This document shows, piece after piece, positions 43,025 through 52,131 of a stretch of DNA of 64,000 nucleotides. Position 1 is the stretch's first letter. Every line of letters starts with the position of its first letter. The stretch lies in the NCBI GenBank assembly GCA_020637555.1, contig JACKKF010000013.1:62001-126000 (forward strand). The letters run 5' to 3'. The DNA is from Rhodobacter sp. Its GTDB lineage: Bacteria; Pseudomonadota; Alphaproteobacteria; Rhodobacterales; Rhodobacteraceae. The notes beneath the pieces are model-generated. The model had not been told where the DNA came from. It was given only the letters and a program-made list of their open reading frames with translations, and made no database searches. Position numbers and translations under genes: made by a program.

Positions 43025-43621
43025 TTCGACCTCGGTGCAGACCACAAGGATGCGCGCATCCTGTGCACCGGCCGAGGCATAGAGATGCCCGCGCGAACTG
43101 TCGAAATACAGGCTGTCGCCCTGCCGCAGCGTGACCGGGGTCTTGCCCTCGGCAAAAACGGTGACCGCGCCTTCCAGCACCATCAGGAACTCTTGCCCCG
43201 GGTGCCGGACAAAATCGTCGAAATCCATCAGGTCGTGGGCTTTGAGCGTGCCCAGCATGGGCACCATCGCCTTGTTGCGGATTTCGGGGAACAGCATCTC
43301 ATAGACGTAGTTCCGGGTTTCCTGACGCTCGAACGTGCCCTTGGGCGCCAGTGCAAAGCTGCCGGGGGCAAAGGCGGCACCGTCGGCGGCAAAGAATTCG
43401 GCCATGTCCACGCCGATTCCGCGCGCCAGTTGCAACATGCGGTCATAGGTCAGGGACATCAGGCCGCGCTCGGCCTTTGAGATCGTCGAGACCGCCAGAC
43501 CCGACCGCTCGGACAGCTCGGCCAGCGTCCAGCCCCGCGCGCGGCGCAGCTCAAGCAGGCGGCGGCCGAACTCGGCGCGCTGGTTATCCGGAAAAGGGGT
43601 GATCGTGGCGGGCGCGGTCAT
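43013..43621 (-). CDS. XRE-cupin transcriptional regulator, 202 aa
   Basis: An N-terminal lambda-repressor-type helix-turn-helix (residues ~18-72: RARGWTLAELSERSGLAVST, then AERGLMSLTYDRM) is joined to a C-terminal cupin barrel (~125-198: HPGQEFLMVLEGAVTVF, RQGDSLYFDSSRGH). Such proteins are ligand-sensing regulators, often of amino-acid or polyamine catabolism (PuuR-type). It diverges from the FAD oxidoreductase/TRAP operon across a 111-base gap with two palindromes, so that operon is its likely target. Confidence 0.9.
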   Translation of the reverse strand: MTAPATITPFPDNQRAEFGRRLLELRRARGWTLAELSERSGLAVSTISKAERGLMSLTYDRMLQLARGIGVDMAEFFAADGAAFAPGSFALAPKGTFERQETRNYVYEMLFPEIRNKAMVPMLGTLKAHDLMDFDDFVRHPGQEFLMVLEGAVTVFAEGKTPVTLRQGDSLYFDSSRGHLYASAGAQDARILVVCTEVESSG

Positions 43622-43660
43622 GGCGCGATCATACCCGCTGGCAAGTCAAAGGCAATTCGA

Positions 43661-43676
43661 TTTTCCTATCGGAAAA
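43661..43676. promoter_or_regulatory. XRE-cupin operator candidate 1, TTTTCC-TATC-GGAAAA
   Basis: Perfect six-base arms around four bases. Its centre is 21 bp from that of the next site, about two helical turns, so two regulator dimers could bind the same face of the DNA. Confidence 0.6.
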
Positions 43677-43682
43677 ATTCTC

Positions 43683-43696
43683 TTTCCGATCAGAAA
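43683..43696. promoter_or_regulatory. XRE-cupin operator candidate 2, TTTC-CGATCA-GAAA
   Basis: Four-base perfect arms with a core (CCGATC) like that of site 1 (CCTATC). It lies 37 bases before the FAD oxidoreductase start. Outer GATTTTC (43659-43665) and GAAAATC (43693-43699) also pair, enclosing both sites in one larger palindrome. Confidence 0.5.
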
Positions 43697-43732
43697 ATCC
43701 ATGGTAACGTCGCCAGATCAGAGGGGGACAGA

Positions 43733-44857
43733 ATGTCGCAGGGGGCGGAAAAGCGGGGCATCGTCGTCATCGGCGCAGGCATCGCGGGGGCGTCGGTTGC
43801 CGCCGAGCTGTCGGCAGCCGGGCAGGACGTGCTGCTGCTGGAACGCGAGACCGCGCCCGGCTACCACACCACCGGCCGCTCTGCCGCGCTGTTCACCCCG
43901 ACCTATGGGCCACCCGTCATCCGCGCGCTGACGCGGGCCTCGGCGGCGGCCCTGATGGCCCCGCCGACCGCGGATCGGCCCCATCCGTTTCTGCGCCCGC
44001 GCGCGGTGCTGTCCCTGGCCCGTTCGGACCAGGCGGAAACCCTGGCGACGCGGCAGGCCGAACTGGGCTGCGCCATCCTCTCCGAGGCCGAGGCGATGGA
44101 CCAGTTGCCGCTGTTGCGCCCCGGATACGCCATCGGCGCGCTGGTAGACCCCGACGCCGCCGACATCGATGTGGAAGCCCTGCATCGCCAGTATCTGCGC
44201 GCGCTGGGCCCTGCCCTGCGCCTGAAGACCGAGGTGACGCATCTGTCACGCGACGGCGCGGGCTGGCGGGTGGATACGCCCGCGGGCGCCATTCAGGCCG
44301 ATATCGTGGTGAACGCTGCCGGCGCCTGGGCGGATGCGCTGGCCGACATGGCCGGCGTGACCCGTATCGGTCTGGTGCCCAGGCGCCGCACCGCCGTGCT
44401 GGTCGCGGCACCCGACGGCACCAGGCCTGACGCCTGGCCCATGGCCGTCGATGTCGAGGAACAGTTCTACATACGCCCCGAGGCCGGCAAGTTGCTGCTG
44501 TCCCCCGCCGACGAGACCCCCTCGCCGCCGTGTGACGCGCAGCCCGATGAACTGGACGTGGCGATCGCCATCGACCGGGTGCAGGCCGCCTTTGACCTGC
44601 CTGTCCGGCGGGTGGATCACAAATGGGCAGGTCTCAGGTCGTTTGTCGGCGACAAGGCCCCGGTTGCGGGCCACGATCCCGATGCGCCGGGCTTTGTCTG
44701 GCTGGCCGGGCAAGGCGGCTATGGCATCCAGAGCGCACCGGCCCTGGCCCGCACCGCCGCCGCGCTGGCCCTGGGCCGGCCCATTCCCGCCCAGATCGCG
44801 GACGAGGGCGTCACCGCCGAGGCGCTCTCGCCTGGCCGACCGGGTTTGCGGGCATGA
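43733..44857 (+). CDS. FAD-dependent amine/D-amino-acid oxidoreductase (DAO family), 374 aa
   Basis: Flavoprotein that oxidises a C-N bond. The dinucleotide motif is IVVIGAGIAGASVAAELSAA, LLERETAPGYHTTGRSAALF holds the flavin contact region, and DHKWAGLRSFVGDKAPVAG and GQGGYGIQSAPA are close to D-arginine dehydrogenase-like proteins. It starts the operon controlled by the XRE-cupin regulator, with GAGGGGG before the ATG, and overlaps the TRAP permease by ATGA. The substrate is unknown; a D-amino acid, N-methyl amino acid or opine would fit. Confidence 0.87.
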   Translation: MSQGAEKRGIVVIGAGIAGASVAAELSAAGQDVLLLERETAPGYHTTGRSAALFTPTYGPPVIRALTRASAAALMAPPTADRPHPFLRPRAVLSLARSDQAETLATRQAELGCAILSEAEAMDQLPLLRPGYAIGALVDPDAADIDVEALHRQYLRALGPALRLKTEVTHLSRDGAGWRVDTPAGAIQADIVVNAAGAWADALADMAGVTRIGLVPRRRTAVLVAAPDGTRPDAWPMAVDVEEQFYIRPEAGKLLLSPADETPSPPCDAQPDELDVAIAIDRVQAAFDLPVRRVDHKWAGLRSFVGDKAPVAGHDPDAPGFVWLAGQGGYGIQSAPALARTAAALALGRPIPAQIADEGVTAEALSPGRPGLRA

Positions 44858-46140
44858 TCTACATCGTCCCTCTGATCGGCGCGCTGCTGCTGGCCTCAGG
44901 CCTGGCGATCGCCTATGTGATCGGCGGGGCGACGGTGCTGGCCTTTCTGGCCACCGACAACAGCCGCTATCTGGCGATCCTGCCCCAGCAGATCTTTTCC
45001 AAGATCGACGTGTTCGCGCTGATGGCGATGCCGCTGTTCATCCTGGCGGGCGAAGTGATGAACCGGGGTGGCGTCACCCGGGTGCTGATCCGCCTGGCGA
45101 TGGCGCTGGTCGGGCGCGTGCGCGGCGGGCTGGGCCATGTGAACGTGCTGACCTCGGTGTTTTTCGCGGGCATCTCGGGTTCGGCGGTGGCGGACAGCGC
45201 GGCGGTGTCGAACACGCTGGTGCCGGCAATGACCGAGCAGGGCTACAAGCTGCCCTATGCCGGCGCGATCACAGCCGCCTCGTCGATCATCGGACCGATC
45301 GTGCCGCCGTCGATCATCATGATCTTCTATGGCGCACTGATGGGCACCTCGGTCACCGCGCTGTTCATCGCGGGGATCGTTCCCGGCCTGCTGCTGGCCG
45401 CGTCGCTGATGGTGGTGAACGGGTTTTACGCCTGGCGCGACGATCACCCGCGCCTGGCCCCGGCCGAGGTGCCGCCCCTGCTGCCGACGCTGGCCCATGC
45501 CCTGCCCGCGCTGTCGATCCCGCTGATCATCGTCGGCGGCATCGTGCTGGGCTGGATGACACCGACCGAGGCCGCCGCCGTCGCCGTGCTGGCCGCGACC
45601 GGCGCCGGGTTCTTCTATGACCGGCTGGGACCGCGCGCGATCCTCGAGTCGCTCAAGCGCACGGCCATGTTGTCGGGTTCGATCTTCATGATCATATGCG
45701 CGGTCTCGGCGCTGGGATACCTTGGCGCGATGGAACGCCTGCCCGAGGCCATCGCCGACACCGTCACCAACCTGGGCCTGAGCCCGATCCAGTATCTGAT
45801 CCTTCTGAACGTGATCTTCCTGCTGTCCGGCATGGTGCTGGACATCGCGGTTGCCCTGGCGCTGCTGGTGCCGCTGCTGGCGCCGGTTGCCATCGCCCAG
45901 GGCGCAGACCCGGTGCATCTGGGAATCGTTCTGTGTTTCAACCTGTGCCTCGGGCTGATCTCGCCGCCGCTGGGCGGGTGCCTGCTGATCGTGTCCACGG
46001 TGACGGGGCTGAACTATTGGCGCCTTGCGCGCGCGATCCTGCCGTTCCTGCTGGTCGAGATCGGCGTTCTGGTGCTGCTGACCGCCTTTCCCGACATCTC
46101 GCTCTGGCTGCCGCGCCAGATGGGGTTGATGGGCAACTGA
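44854..46140 (+). CDS. dctM: TRAP transporter large permease (DctM), second system
   Basis: Inner-membrane subunit of 428 residues with about twelve hydrophobic segments. FFAGISGSAVADSAAVSNTL and SSIIGPIVPPSIIMIFYG are DctM signatures, and LGLISPPLGGCLLIVSTVTG ends the core. Gene order is large permease, binding protein, small permease, unlike the first TRAP set. The start overlaps the oxidoreductase stop. Confidence 0.93.
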   Translation: MIYIVPLIGALLLASGLAIAYVIGGATVLAFLATDNSRYLAILPQQIFSKIDVFALMAMPLFILAGEVMNRGGVTRVLIRLAMALVGRVRGGLGHVNVLTSVFFAGISGSAVADSAAVSNTLVPAMTEQGYKLPYAGAITAASSIIGPIVPPSIIMIFYGALMGTSVTALFIAGIVPGLLLAASLMVVNGFYAWRDDHPRLAPAEVPPLLPTLAHALPALSIPLIIVGGIVLGWMTPTEAAAVAVLAATGAGFFYDRLGPRAILESLKRTAMLSGSIFMIICAVSALGYLGAMERLPEAIADTVTNLGLSPIQYLILLNVIFLLSGMVLDIAVALALLVPLLAPVAIAQGADPVHLGIVLCFNLCLGLISPPLGGCLLIVSTVTGLNYWRLARAILPFLLVEIGVLVLLTAFPDISLWLPRQMGLMGN

Positions 46141-46171
46141 CCGACAACGGAAAACCAACATGGAGGGAGCC

Positions 46172-47140
46172 ATGAAAACGACGACCATCCTGAAAGCCGC
46201 GAGCATTCTCGCGCTGCTGGCCACCGGAGCCGAGGCGCAGATCAAGGTCTCGCTGGACAGTCCGCCGGATCTGGAGGGTTCGGGCAGCTATGTCTGGGCC
46301 CATACCTTTGCCAGCTATCTGAACGACCACGGCATGGCAGCCGAGGAATACCAGCGCGGCGCCCTGGGTGGCGACGACGAGGTGTTCGACCAGGTGACCC
46401 AGGGCCTGGTCGAGGTCGGCATGTCGCCGCTGGGCATCGTCGGATCGATCGACACCCTGATCTATGGCCTGCGCCTGCCCTATTTCTTCAACGGCATGGG
46501 CGACGTGGACCGCGCGCTTTATGACCACGGGATGCTGGAGCGGATCAATGCCGCGCTGACCCCGTCGGGCGTGCGGGTTCTGGCGGTCGATACCGTCGGT
46601 CCGGCGACCGGCATCTTCAACACCCGCCACGCGGTCACGCAGATGTCCGACATGTCCGACCTGCGGATGCGCGCCCTGGATGAAAGCCAGATCGAACTGT
46701 ATCGCGCCTGGGGTTCGAACGGCACCATCGTGAGCTGGGCCGAGGTTCCGAACGCGCTGCAAACGGGCGTTGCCGACGGCTATCTGAACCCGGCATTCGT
46801 GCCGCTGCTGTTCGGCCACACCGAATTCATCCACTACTTCACACCGGCCGAAATCTCGCCATCGCTGCGCATCGCCATCGCATCCGAGGATTGGTATTCC
46901 GGCCTCAGCGATGACGATCGCGCCACGGTGGACGCCGCCGTCACCGCCGCGAACACCGCCAACCGTGACTGGCTGGGCACCCAGACCGGCGTGCTGGATC
47001 AGTTGCGCGCGGCCGGTGTCGAGATCTCGGACCTGTCGCCCGAGGCCCGCGCCGAGTTCCGCACCGCGTCCGAAGGCACCTGGAGCGCCATCGTGACGCC
47101 CGAGCAGCTTGCCCAATGGCAAGCCGCCATCGCCGAATGA
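46172..47140 (+). CDS. dctP: TRAP transporter substrate-binding protein (DctP), second system
   Basis: Exported receptor of 322 residues with a Sec signal (MKTTTILKAASILALLATG, cleavage after AEA). The mature part starts QIKVSLDSPPDLEGSGSY. DMSDLRMRALDESQIELYRA carries the conserved Arg helix that binds a carboxylate. The ATG of MKTTT follows GGAGGGAG; an ATG four codons earlier is part of that ribosome site. The ligand therefore probably has a free carboxylate. Confidence 0.91.
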   Translation: MKTTTILKAASILALLATGAEAQIKVSLDSPPDLEGSGSYVWAHTFASYLNDHGMAAEEYQRGALGGDDEVFDQVTQGLVEVGMSPLGIVGSIDTLIYGLRLPYFFNGMGDVDRALYDHGMLERINAALTPSGVRVLAVDTVGPATGIFNTRHAVTQMSDMSDLRMRALDESQIELYRAWGSNGTIVSWAEVPNALQTGVADGYLNPAFVPLLFGHTEFIHYFTPAEISPSLRIAIASEDWYSGLSDDDRATVDAAVTAANTANRDWLGTQTGVLDQLRAAGVEISDLSPEARAEFRTASEGTWSAIVTPEQLAQWQAAIAE

Positions 47141-47153
47141 CAGGGGGCGCGCG

Positions 47154-47696
47154 ATGATCCATGCGCTCGCCCGGGGGTTGGACCGAACCTCGGCCGTGCT
47201 GAACGCCGTTGCCCTGATCGGCGCGGTGCTGGCGGTGCTGGTCATGGTCTATGCCGCCGGGTGGCAGGTCATCGCGCGCTACGTCCTGTCCTCGCCGCCC
47301 GTCTGGACCGAGGAACTGGCCCGCAGGGCGATGGTCTGGGCGGGGATGCTGGGCGCCTCGGCCGCGTTTCACGCCGGTGCCGATCCCGTGCTGTTTCCGG
47401 GCGCCGCCGCGCGGCGGGGTGGCCCGGGCATGGCGCTGGCCCTGATCCGGGCGGCGGGCGTCCTGTTGTTCGCGGTGCCGGTGATCTGGTTCAGCCTGTT
47501 CGGCCCCAACCTGAACATGGCGCGCGGTTTCCTGGGGCGCAGCATGGGCCGCATGGCCGAGATGATCCCCCTGCCGATGATCTGGTTCACCGCCGCCGTG
47601 CCGCTCGCCTTTGCCCTGATCCTTTTGCACCTGTTCGCGCGGCTCGCCATGCAGGCCACCGGACAACTGCCGCAGCCTGAACCGGACATGCCATGA
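47154..47696 (+). CDS. dctQ: TRAP transporter small permease (DctQ), second system
   Basis: Four-helix membrane subunit of 180 residues. VIARYVLSSPPVWTEELARR and MVWAGMLGASAAFHAG are DctQ hallmarks. The ATG follows GGGGG and lies 13 bases after the binding-protein stop. It overlaps the M81 peptidase gene by four bases. Confidence 0.9.
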   Translation: MIHALARGLDRTSAVLNAVALIGAVLAVLVMVYAAGWQVIARYVLSSPPVWTEELARRAMVWAGMLGASAAFHAGADPVLFPGAAARRGGPGMALALIRAAGVLLFAVPVIWFSLFGPNLNMARGFLGRSMGRMAEMIPLPMIWFTAAVPLAFALILLHLFARLAMQATGQLPQPEPDMP

Positions 47697-49168
47697 AAAC
47701 CTTCATTGCCTGCCTCGCCACCGAGACCAACTCGTTTTCTCCCATGCCGACCGGACTGGCAGGGTTCGCCGAGGGGGTCATCCACCACGGCACCGCCACC
47801 CGGCATCCCGCGATCTACTGGACGGGCGCCCTGCACCTGTGGCGCGACCTGGCCGAGGCGCGGGGCTGGCCGGTTGTCGAAAGCCTGGCGGCCTTTGCCC
47901 AACCCTCGGGTCCGACGGTGCGCAAGGTCTACGAGGATTTCCGCGACGAGATCCTGCGCGACCTGACCGCGGCGATGCCGGTGGACATCGTCCTGTTGCA
48001 ATTGCATGGGGCGATGATCGCCGATGGCTATCCCGACTGCGAGGGCGATCTGATCGCCCGTATCCGGCAGATCGCGCCAGAGGCAAGGATCGGCGCCACG
48101 CTGGACCCGCATTGCCACCTGACCGAGGCCATGCTGCACAATGCGACGGCGCTGATCTGCTTCAAGGAATACCCGCATGTGGACGTGCTGGAGCGCGCGC
48201 GCGACCTGTTCACCCTGCTGGTCGATGCCGCCGAGGGGCGCACGAACCCGGTGATGCGAGACCACGACTGCCGCATCATCATGGGCATGCCCACGCCCGA
48301 AGGCCCCATGCGCGCCTGGGTCGATGCGATGATCGCGCGGGAATCGGAACCCGGCGTGCTGTCGCTGTCACTGGCGCACGGCTTTCCCTGGGGCGATCAC
48401 CCGCGCACCGGGGCGCGGGCGCTGGCCATCACCGATGGCGACCCGGTTCAGGCCGAAACCCTGGCCCGCGAGCTGGGCGAAAAACTGTGGCGCGAGCGCG
48501 AGGCCATCTTTCAACAGGTGTTGAGCATCGACGCCGCGCTGGATCGCGCCGCCGGTCACAATCACGGCCCGATCGTGCTGGCCGACATGTCCGACAACGC
48601 CGGTGGCGGCGCACCATCCGATTCCACCTTTCTGCTGCGGGCGATGCTGGATCGCGGTCTGACCTCGATCGCGTCGGGGATCTATTGGGATCCGGGCGTC
48701 GTGCGGCTGTGCGTCGATGCGGGCGAAGGCGCGACCCTGCCGGTCCGGCTGGGCGGCAAATGCGGTCCCATGTCCGGGGACCCGCTGGATCTGACCGTCA
48801 CCATCCGCCGCGTCGCGACCGACCTGACGCAACGCTTCGGCAGCTTGCCGGTCAATCTGGGCACCATCGTGCGGCTGACGATCGACGCGGGCACCGGCGA
48901 TCCCGCCGACGATATCGACCTGGTGGTCAATGACACCCGCACACAGACCTTCCACCCCGAGGCCTTTACCCAGCTGGGCATCGACCTCGGGCGCAAACGG
49001 CATGTCTGCGTGAAATCCTCGAACCACTATCGCGCCGGTTTCGCGCCGATCGCCAGCACGATCATTCCCATCGCCTCGCCCGGGGCGATCACGCCCGATT
49101 TCGCCGCGATTCCCTATCAGCACCGTGCCCTGAACTACTGGCCCAAGGTCGAGGACCCCTTCGCATGA
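47693..49168 (+). CDS. M81 family metallopeptidase (MlrC-like), 491 aa
   Basis: Zinc metallopeptidase family named after microcystinase MlrC, which hydrolyses small linear peptides. The start FIACLATETNSFSPMPTG, the LQLHGAMIADGYPDCEGDL block, GATLDPHCHLTEAM with probable metal-binding Asp/His, and DMSDNAGGGAPSDST are all conserved in the family. Members in TRAP or ABC operons are common, but their substrates are mostly unknown. Here it may cleave a pseudo-peptide or amide that the TRAP system imports. Confidence 0.88.
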   Translation: MKTFIACLATETNSFSPMPTGLAGFAEGVIHHGTATRHPAIYWTGALHLWRDLAEARGWPVVESLAAFAQPSGPTVRKVYEDFRDEILRDLTAAMPVDIVLLQLHGAMIADGYPDCEGDLIARIRQIAPEARIGATLDPHCHLTEAMLHNATALICFKEYPHVDVLERARDLFTLLVDAAEGRTNPVMRDHDCRIIMGMPTPEGPMRAWVDAMIARESEPGVLSLSLAHGFPWGDHPRTGARALAITDGDPVQAETLARELGEKLWREREAIFQQVLSIDAALDRAAGHNHGPIVLADMSDNAGGGAPSDSTFLLRAMLDRGLTSIASGIYWDPGVVRLCVDAGEGATLPVRLGGKCGPMSGDPLDLTVTIRRVATDLTQRFGSLPVNLGTIVRLTIDAGTGDPADDIDLVVNDTRTQTFHPEAFTQLGIDLGRKRHVCVKSSNHYRAGFAPIASTIIPIASPGAITPDFAAIPYQHRALNYWPKVEDPFA

Positions 49169-50025
49169 CCAATTCCCTGATGGCCGCCCGCGACGCCTTT
49201 CTGGCGCGCTTTCCCGAATCCCGCGTCGACCTGGACGGGCGCGACTGGGGCCTGATCGATACCGGCGGAACCGGCGCGGTCTTTCTGTTCCTGCCCGGAA
49301 CGCTGGGCCGTTCGGACGTGTTTTTCCAGCAGATCGAACCGCTGGCCGCCGACATGCGGGTGCTGGCGGTCAGTTATCCCGACTCGGGCGGTGTGATCGA
49401 CTGGGCGGCCAGCCTGGTCACGCTGCTGGACCGTCTGGGCATCGGGCGGGTCTGCGTGCTGGGTTCGTCGCTGGGCGGGTATCTGGCGCAATATTTCGCC
49501 GGCACCTATCCGGACCGCGTGCAGCATCTGTTCGCCGCGAACACCCTGCACGAGATCGTCGAAGCCGCGCACCGGCCACCGTATTCGCTGGACCTGTGGA
49601 CCGCACCGATCGAGGACCTGCGCAAGGGGTTTCATCTGGGCATGACCGCCTGGGTCCAGGCCCATCCCGACCACGCCGAGATGGTCGAATTCCTGCTGAC
49701 CGAGGCCGACGGCCGCATTCCCGAGCCGGAACTGCGCGCGCGCCTCGACGGGATCAAGACCGGCCCCGACCTGCCGCCCCTGTCGCATGAACCCGGCGCC
49801 GCGACAGTGATCGAAAGCGCCGACGACCCGCTGATCCCGCCGCCGATGCGGGCCGCCGTGCGTGCGCGCAATGCCCCCGCGCCGGCATTCCGCTTTGCCT
49901 GGGGCGGGCATTTTCCCTATCTGATCCGGCCTGCTCTCTATACCGGGCTGCTGCGCGCGCGGCTGGGGCTGGCCCCCCTGCCCGCCGACTGGCAATCCAC
50001 CGATGACGGGGTGATGCAGGCATGA
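49165..50025 (+). CDS. Alpha/beta hydrolase, 286 aa
   Basis: Serine hydrolase. Nucleophile elbow VLGSSLGGYLAQYFAGTYP, acid probably in ESADDPLIPPP and His in WGGHFPYLIRP. The order of features and length resemble maspardin-like hydrolases. It is coupled by ATGA overlaps to the M81 peptidase and the ornithine-cyclodeaminase-like gene, so it probably removes an ester or amide group in the same pathway. Confidence 0.84.
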   Translation: MTNSLMAARDAFLARFPESRVDLDGRDWGLIDTGGTGAVFLFLPGTLGRSDVFFQQIEPLAADMRVLAVSYPDSGGVIDWAASLVTLLDRLGIGRVCVLGSSLGGYLAQYFAGTYPDRVQHLFAANTLHEIVEAAHRPPYSLDLWTAPIEDLRKGFHLGMTAWVQAHPDHAEMVEFLLTEADGRIPEPELRARLDGIKTGPDLPPLSHEPGAATVIESADDPLIPPPMRAAVRARNAPAPAFRFAWGGHFPYLIRPALYTGLLRARLGLAPLPADWQSTDDGVMQA

Positions 50026-50996
50026 GAATCCTGTCGAATGATGACATCGCCGCGCTGCTGCCGATGGACCAGGCCATCGCGGTGATCGACCGGACCATGC
50101 GCGGCGTTTCGGCAGGCACGGCGCAATTGCCGCTCAGGCAGGTCGTGCCGGTGGGCGGCCCGAACATGATGGGGGTCATGGCCGGCGCGCTGGGTGAGCC
50201 GATGTGCTATGGCGTCAAGCTGGTCAGCCTGTTCCCCGCCAATCCGGACAAGGGCCTGTCAGGTCATCGCGGCGCGCTGGTTCTGTTTGAAAGCGAAACC
50301 GGCGGTGCGGTGGCGATGATGGATGCCGGGCTTCTGACCGCGATCCGCACCGCCGCCGCCAGTGCCGTCGCCACCCGCGCCCTTGCGCGCGCGGATGCCA
50401 GACGGCTGGCCATGGTCGGCACCGGCGAACAGGCGGAACACCACCTGGCGGCGATGCTGGCGGTGCGACCCATCGAATCGGTGCACATCGTCGGCCGCCG
50501 CGCGCACAAGGCGGCGGCCCTTGCCGCCCACGCGACCGCACACCATCCCGGCCTGACCGTCACCCATGGCACCGATGTGCGAACCGGCATTGCCGGGGCG
50601 GACATTGTCTGCACCGTGACCAACGCGGCCACCCCCGTGCTGTCGGGCGACTGGCTGGAACCGGGGCAGCATGTGAATGTCGTCGGCGCCTCGATCCCGT
50701 CAAGGCGCGAGGTGGACGACGCGCTGGTCCTGCGCGCCGAGGTGTTCTGCGATTACCGCCCGTCGCTTCTGGCCCAGGCGGGCGAGATCGTGGACATGCT
50801 CAAGGCCGGCACCCTCACCGAGGACCACCTGAAGCCCGAGATCGGCGCCGTCCTGACCGGCGCGCCCGGACGATCCGCCCCCGAGGCGATCACCGTCTAT
50901 CGGTCCCTGGGCATCGTCGCGCAGGACCTGGCCGCCGCGTCGCATGTGCTGCGCCGGGCCGAGGCCGAGGGGCGCGGGCAGACCGTCAGCTTCTGA
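50022..50996 (+). CDS. Ornithine cyclodeaminase/mu-crystallin family protein, 324 aa
   Basis: NAD(P)-dependent enzyme family covering ornithine cyclodeaminase, alanine dehydrogenase and ketimine/opine reductases. The substrate region is PMCYGVKLVSLFPANPDKG with Lys66; the nucleotide motif GTGEQAEHH lies near residues 133-141. The reaction is not decided by sequence: cyclodeamination, imine reduction or amino acid dehydrogenation all fit. Last gene of the operon; its end overlaps the convergent deacetylase-like gene by 11 bases. Confidence 0.86.
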   Translation: MRILSNDDIAALLPMDQAIAVIDRTMRGVSAGTAQLPLRQVVPVGGPNMMGVMAGALGEPMCYGVKLVSLFPANPDKGLSGHRGALVLFESETGGAVAMMDAGLLTAIRTAAASAVATRALARADARRLAMVGTGEQAEHHLAAMLAVRPIESVHIVGRRAHKAAALAAHATAHHPGLTVTHGTDVRTGIAGADIVCTVTNAATPVLSGDWLEPGQHVNVVGASIPSRREVDDALVLRAEVFCDYRPSLLAQAGEIVDMLKAGTLTEDHLKPEIGAVLTGAPGRSAPEAITVYRSLGIVAQDLAAASHVLRRAEAEGRGQTVSF

Positions 50997-52101
50997 ACCC
51001 GCAGTCCCGCGCCTGGGCTTCCAGCCGGGCCCGCTGATAGGCGATCAGCGCGGCATCGGGCTGCGTGGACAGGATCATCGGCAGGGTCGGGTCCTCGACC
51101 TGGGTGCGATGGCCCGACAGTTCCTCGATCACCGCCAGACCGCAGAAGGGCACCACGGCTTCGGCATAACCGCCCTCATGCACGACCACCAGCTTGCCGC
51201 CGCACAGATCGTCGGCCAATGCCATGATCCGGCGCGTCATCTCGCGGAAGGTGCCGCCATGGGCCTGCATCCGTGCCAGCGGATCGAACGCATTCGCATC
51301 ATACCCTGAGGCAACGACGATCAGATCCGGCGCAAACTGCCGCAGCGCGGGTTCGACCAGCAGATCGAAAGCGTCGAGATAGGTCTGGTGCCCCATTCCG
51401 GGCATCAGCTCGACGTTGAGGTTGAAACCCGCCCCTGCCCCCGTGCCCCGATTCGCGGCCAGGCCGGATTCGGGCGGGTAACACAGGCTTTGATGCAAGG
51501 AGATCGTCAGCGTGTCGTCCCGATCCAGATAGACCGCCTCGGTCCCGTTGCCATGGTGCACGTCCCAATCGACCACCGCGACCTTCAGCGGCCCATGCGC
51601 GGCCCGCGCGGATTCCAGCGCGATGGGAATATTGGCCAGCAGGCAAAAGCCCATGCCCTGATCTGGCCGGCAATGGTGCCCCGGTGGGCGTGACAGGGCA
51701 TAGGCGTTGCGGTGGACACCCGCCAGCACGTCCGCCACCGCCTGACGCGCCAGCCCGGCCGACAAGGCGGCAATCTCGAAGCTGCCCTGCCCAAAGGGGG
51801 CGCCGAACCCGGCCTCGCCCCCGCCCGCGTCGCTGTCGGCCTTCAGCCGGTCCAGATAGGTCCCCACATGCACGCGGTCCATTTCGGCACGGGTCACGGG
51901 GCGGGCACTGCGCACATCCAGATGCGCCGTCAGACCCGAGACATCCATCAGCGCCTTCAGCCGGCGCTTGGTTTCGGGCGATTCCGGGTGCCCGCCGCTG
52001 GCAACGGGCTGCACCCAACCCCCGACCGGCATGACCAGCGCGTGCTGAACGCCCTGATGATGCCACAGGCACAGCTCATCGAAATAGAATCCGGTCGTCA
52101 T
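50986..52101 (-). CDS. Class II histone deacetylase-like amidohydrolase, 371 aa
   Basis: Zinc-dependent deacetylase fold; bacterial members often deacetylate polyamines. The catalytic His pair is H142-H143 in RPPGHHCRPDQG, metal ligands are D180 and H182 in VVDWDVHHGNGT, and the third Asp is in ASGYDANAFDPL. The N-terminal ~35 residues with HPESPETKRRL match the class II group. It is convergent with the cyclodeaminase operon and may act on an acetylated amine from the same substrate, though it is not co-transcribed with it. Confidence 0.88.
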   Translation of the reverse strand: MTTGFYFDELCLWHHQGVQHALVMPVGGWVQPVASGGHPESPETKRRLKALMDVSGLTAHLDVRSARPVTRAEMDRVHVGTYLDRLKADSDAGGGEAGFGAPFGQGSFEIAALSAGLARQAVADVLAGVHRNAYALSRPPGHHCRPDQGMGFCLLANIPIALESARAAHGPLKVAVVDWDVHHGNGTEAVYLDRDDTLTISLHQSLCYPPESGLAANRGTGAGAGFNLNVELMPGMGHQTYLDAFDLLVEPALRQFAPDLIVVASGYDANAFDPLARMQAHGGTFREMTRRIMALADDLCGGKLVVVHEGGYAEAVVPFCGLAVIEELSGHRTQVEDPTLPMILSTQPDAALIAYQRARLEAQARDCGFRS

Positions 52102-52131
52102 GGGGCCTCCGGTCTTGCGGGAAAGGGCAGG

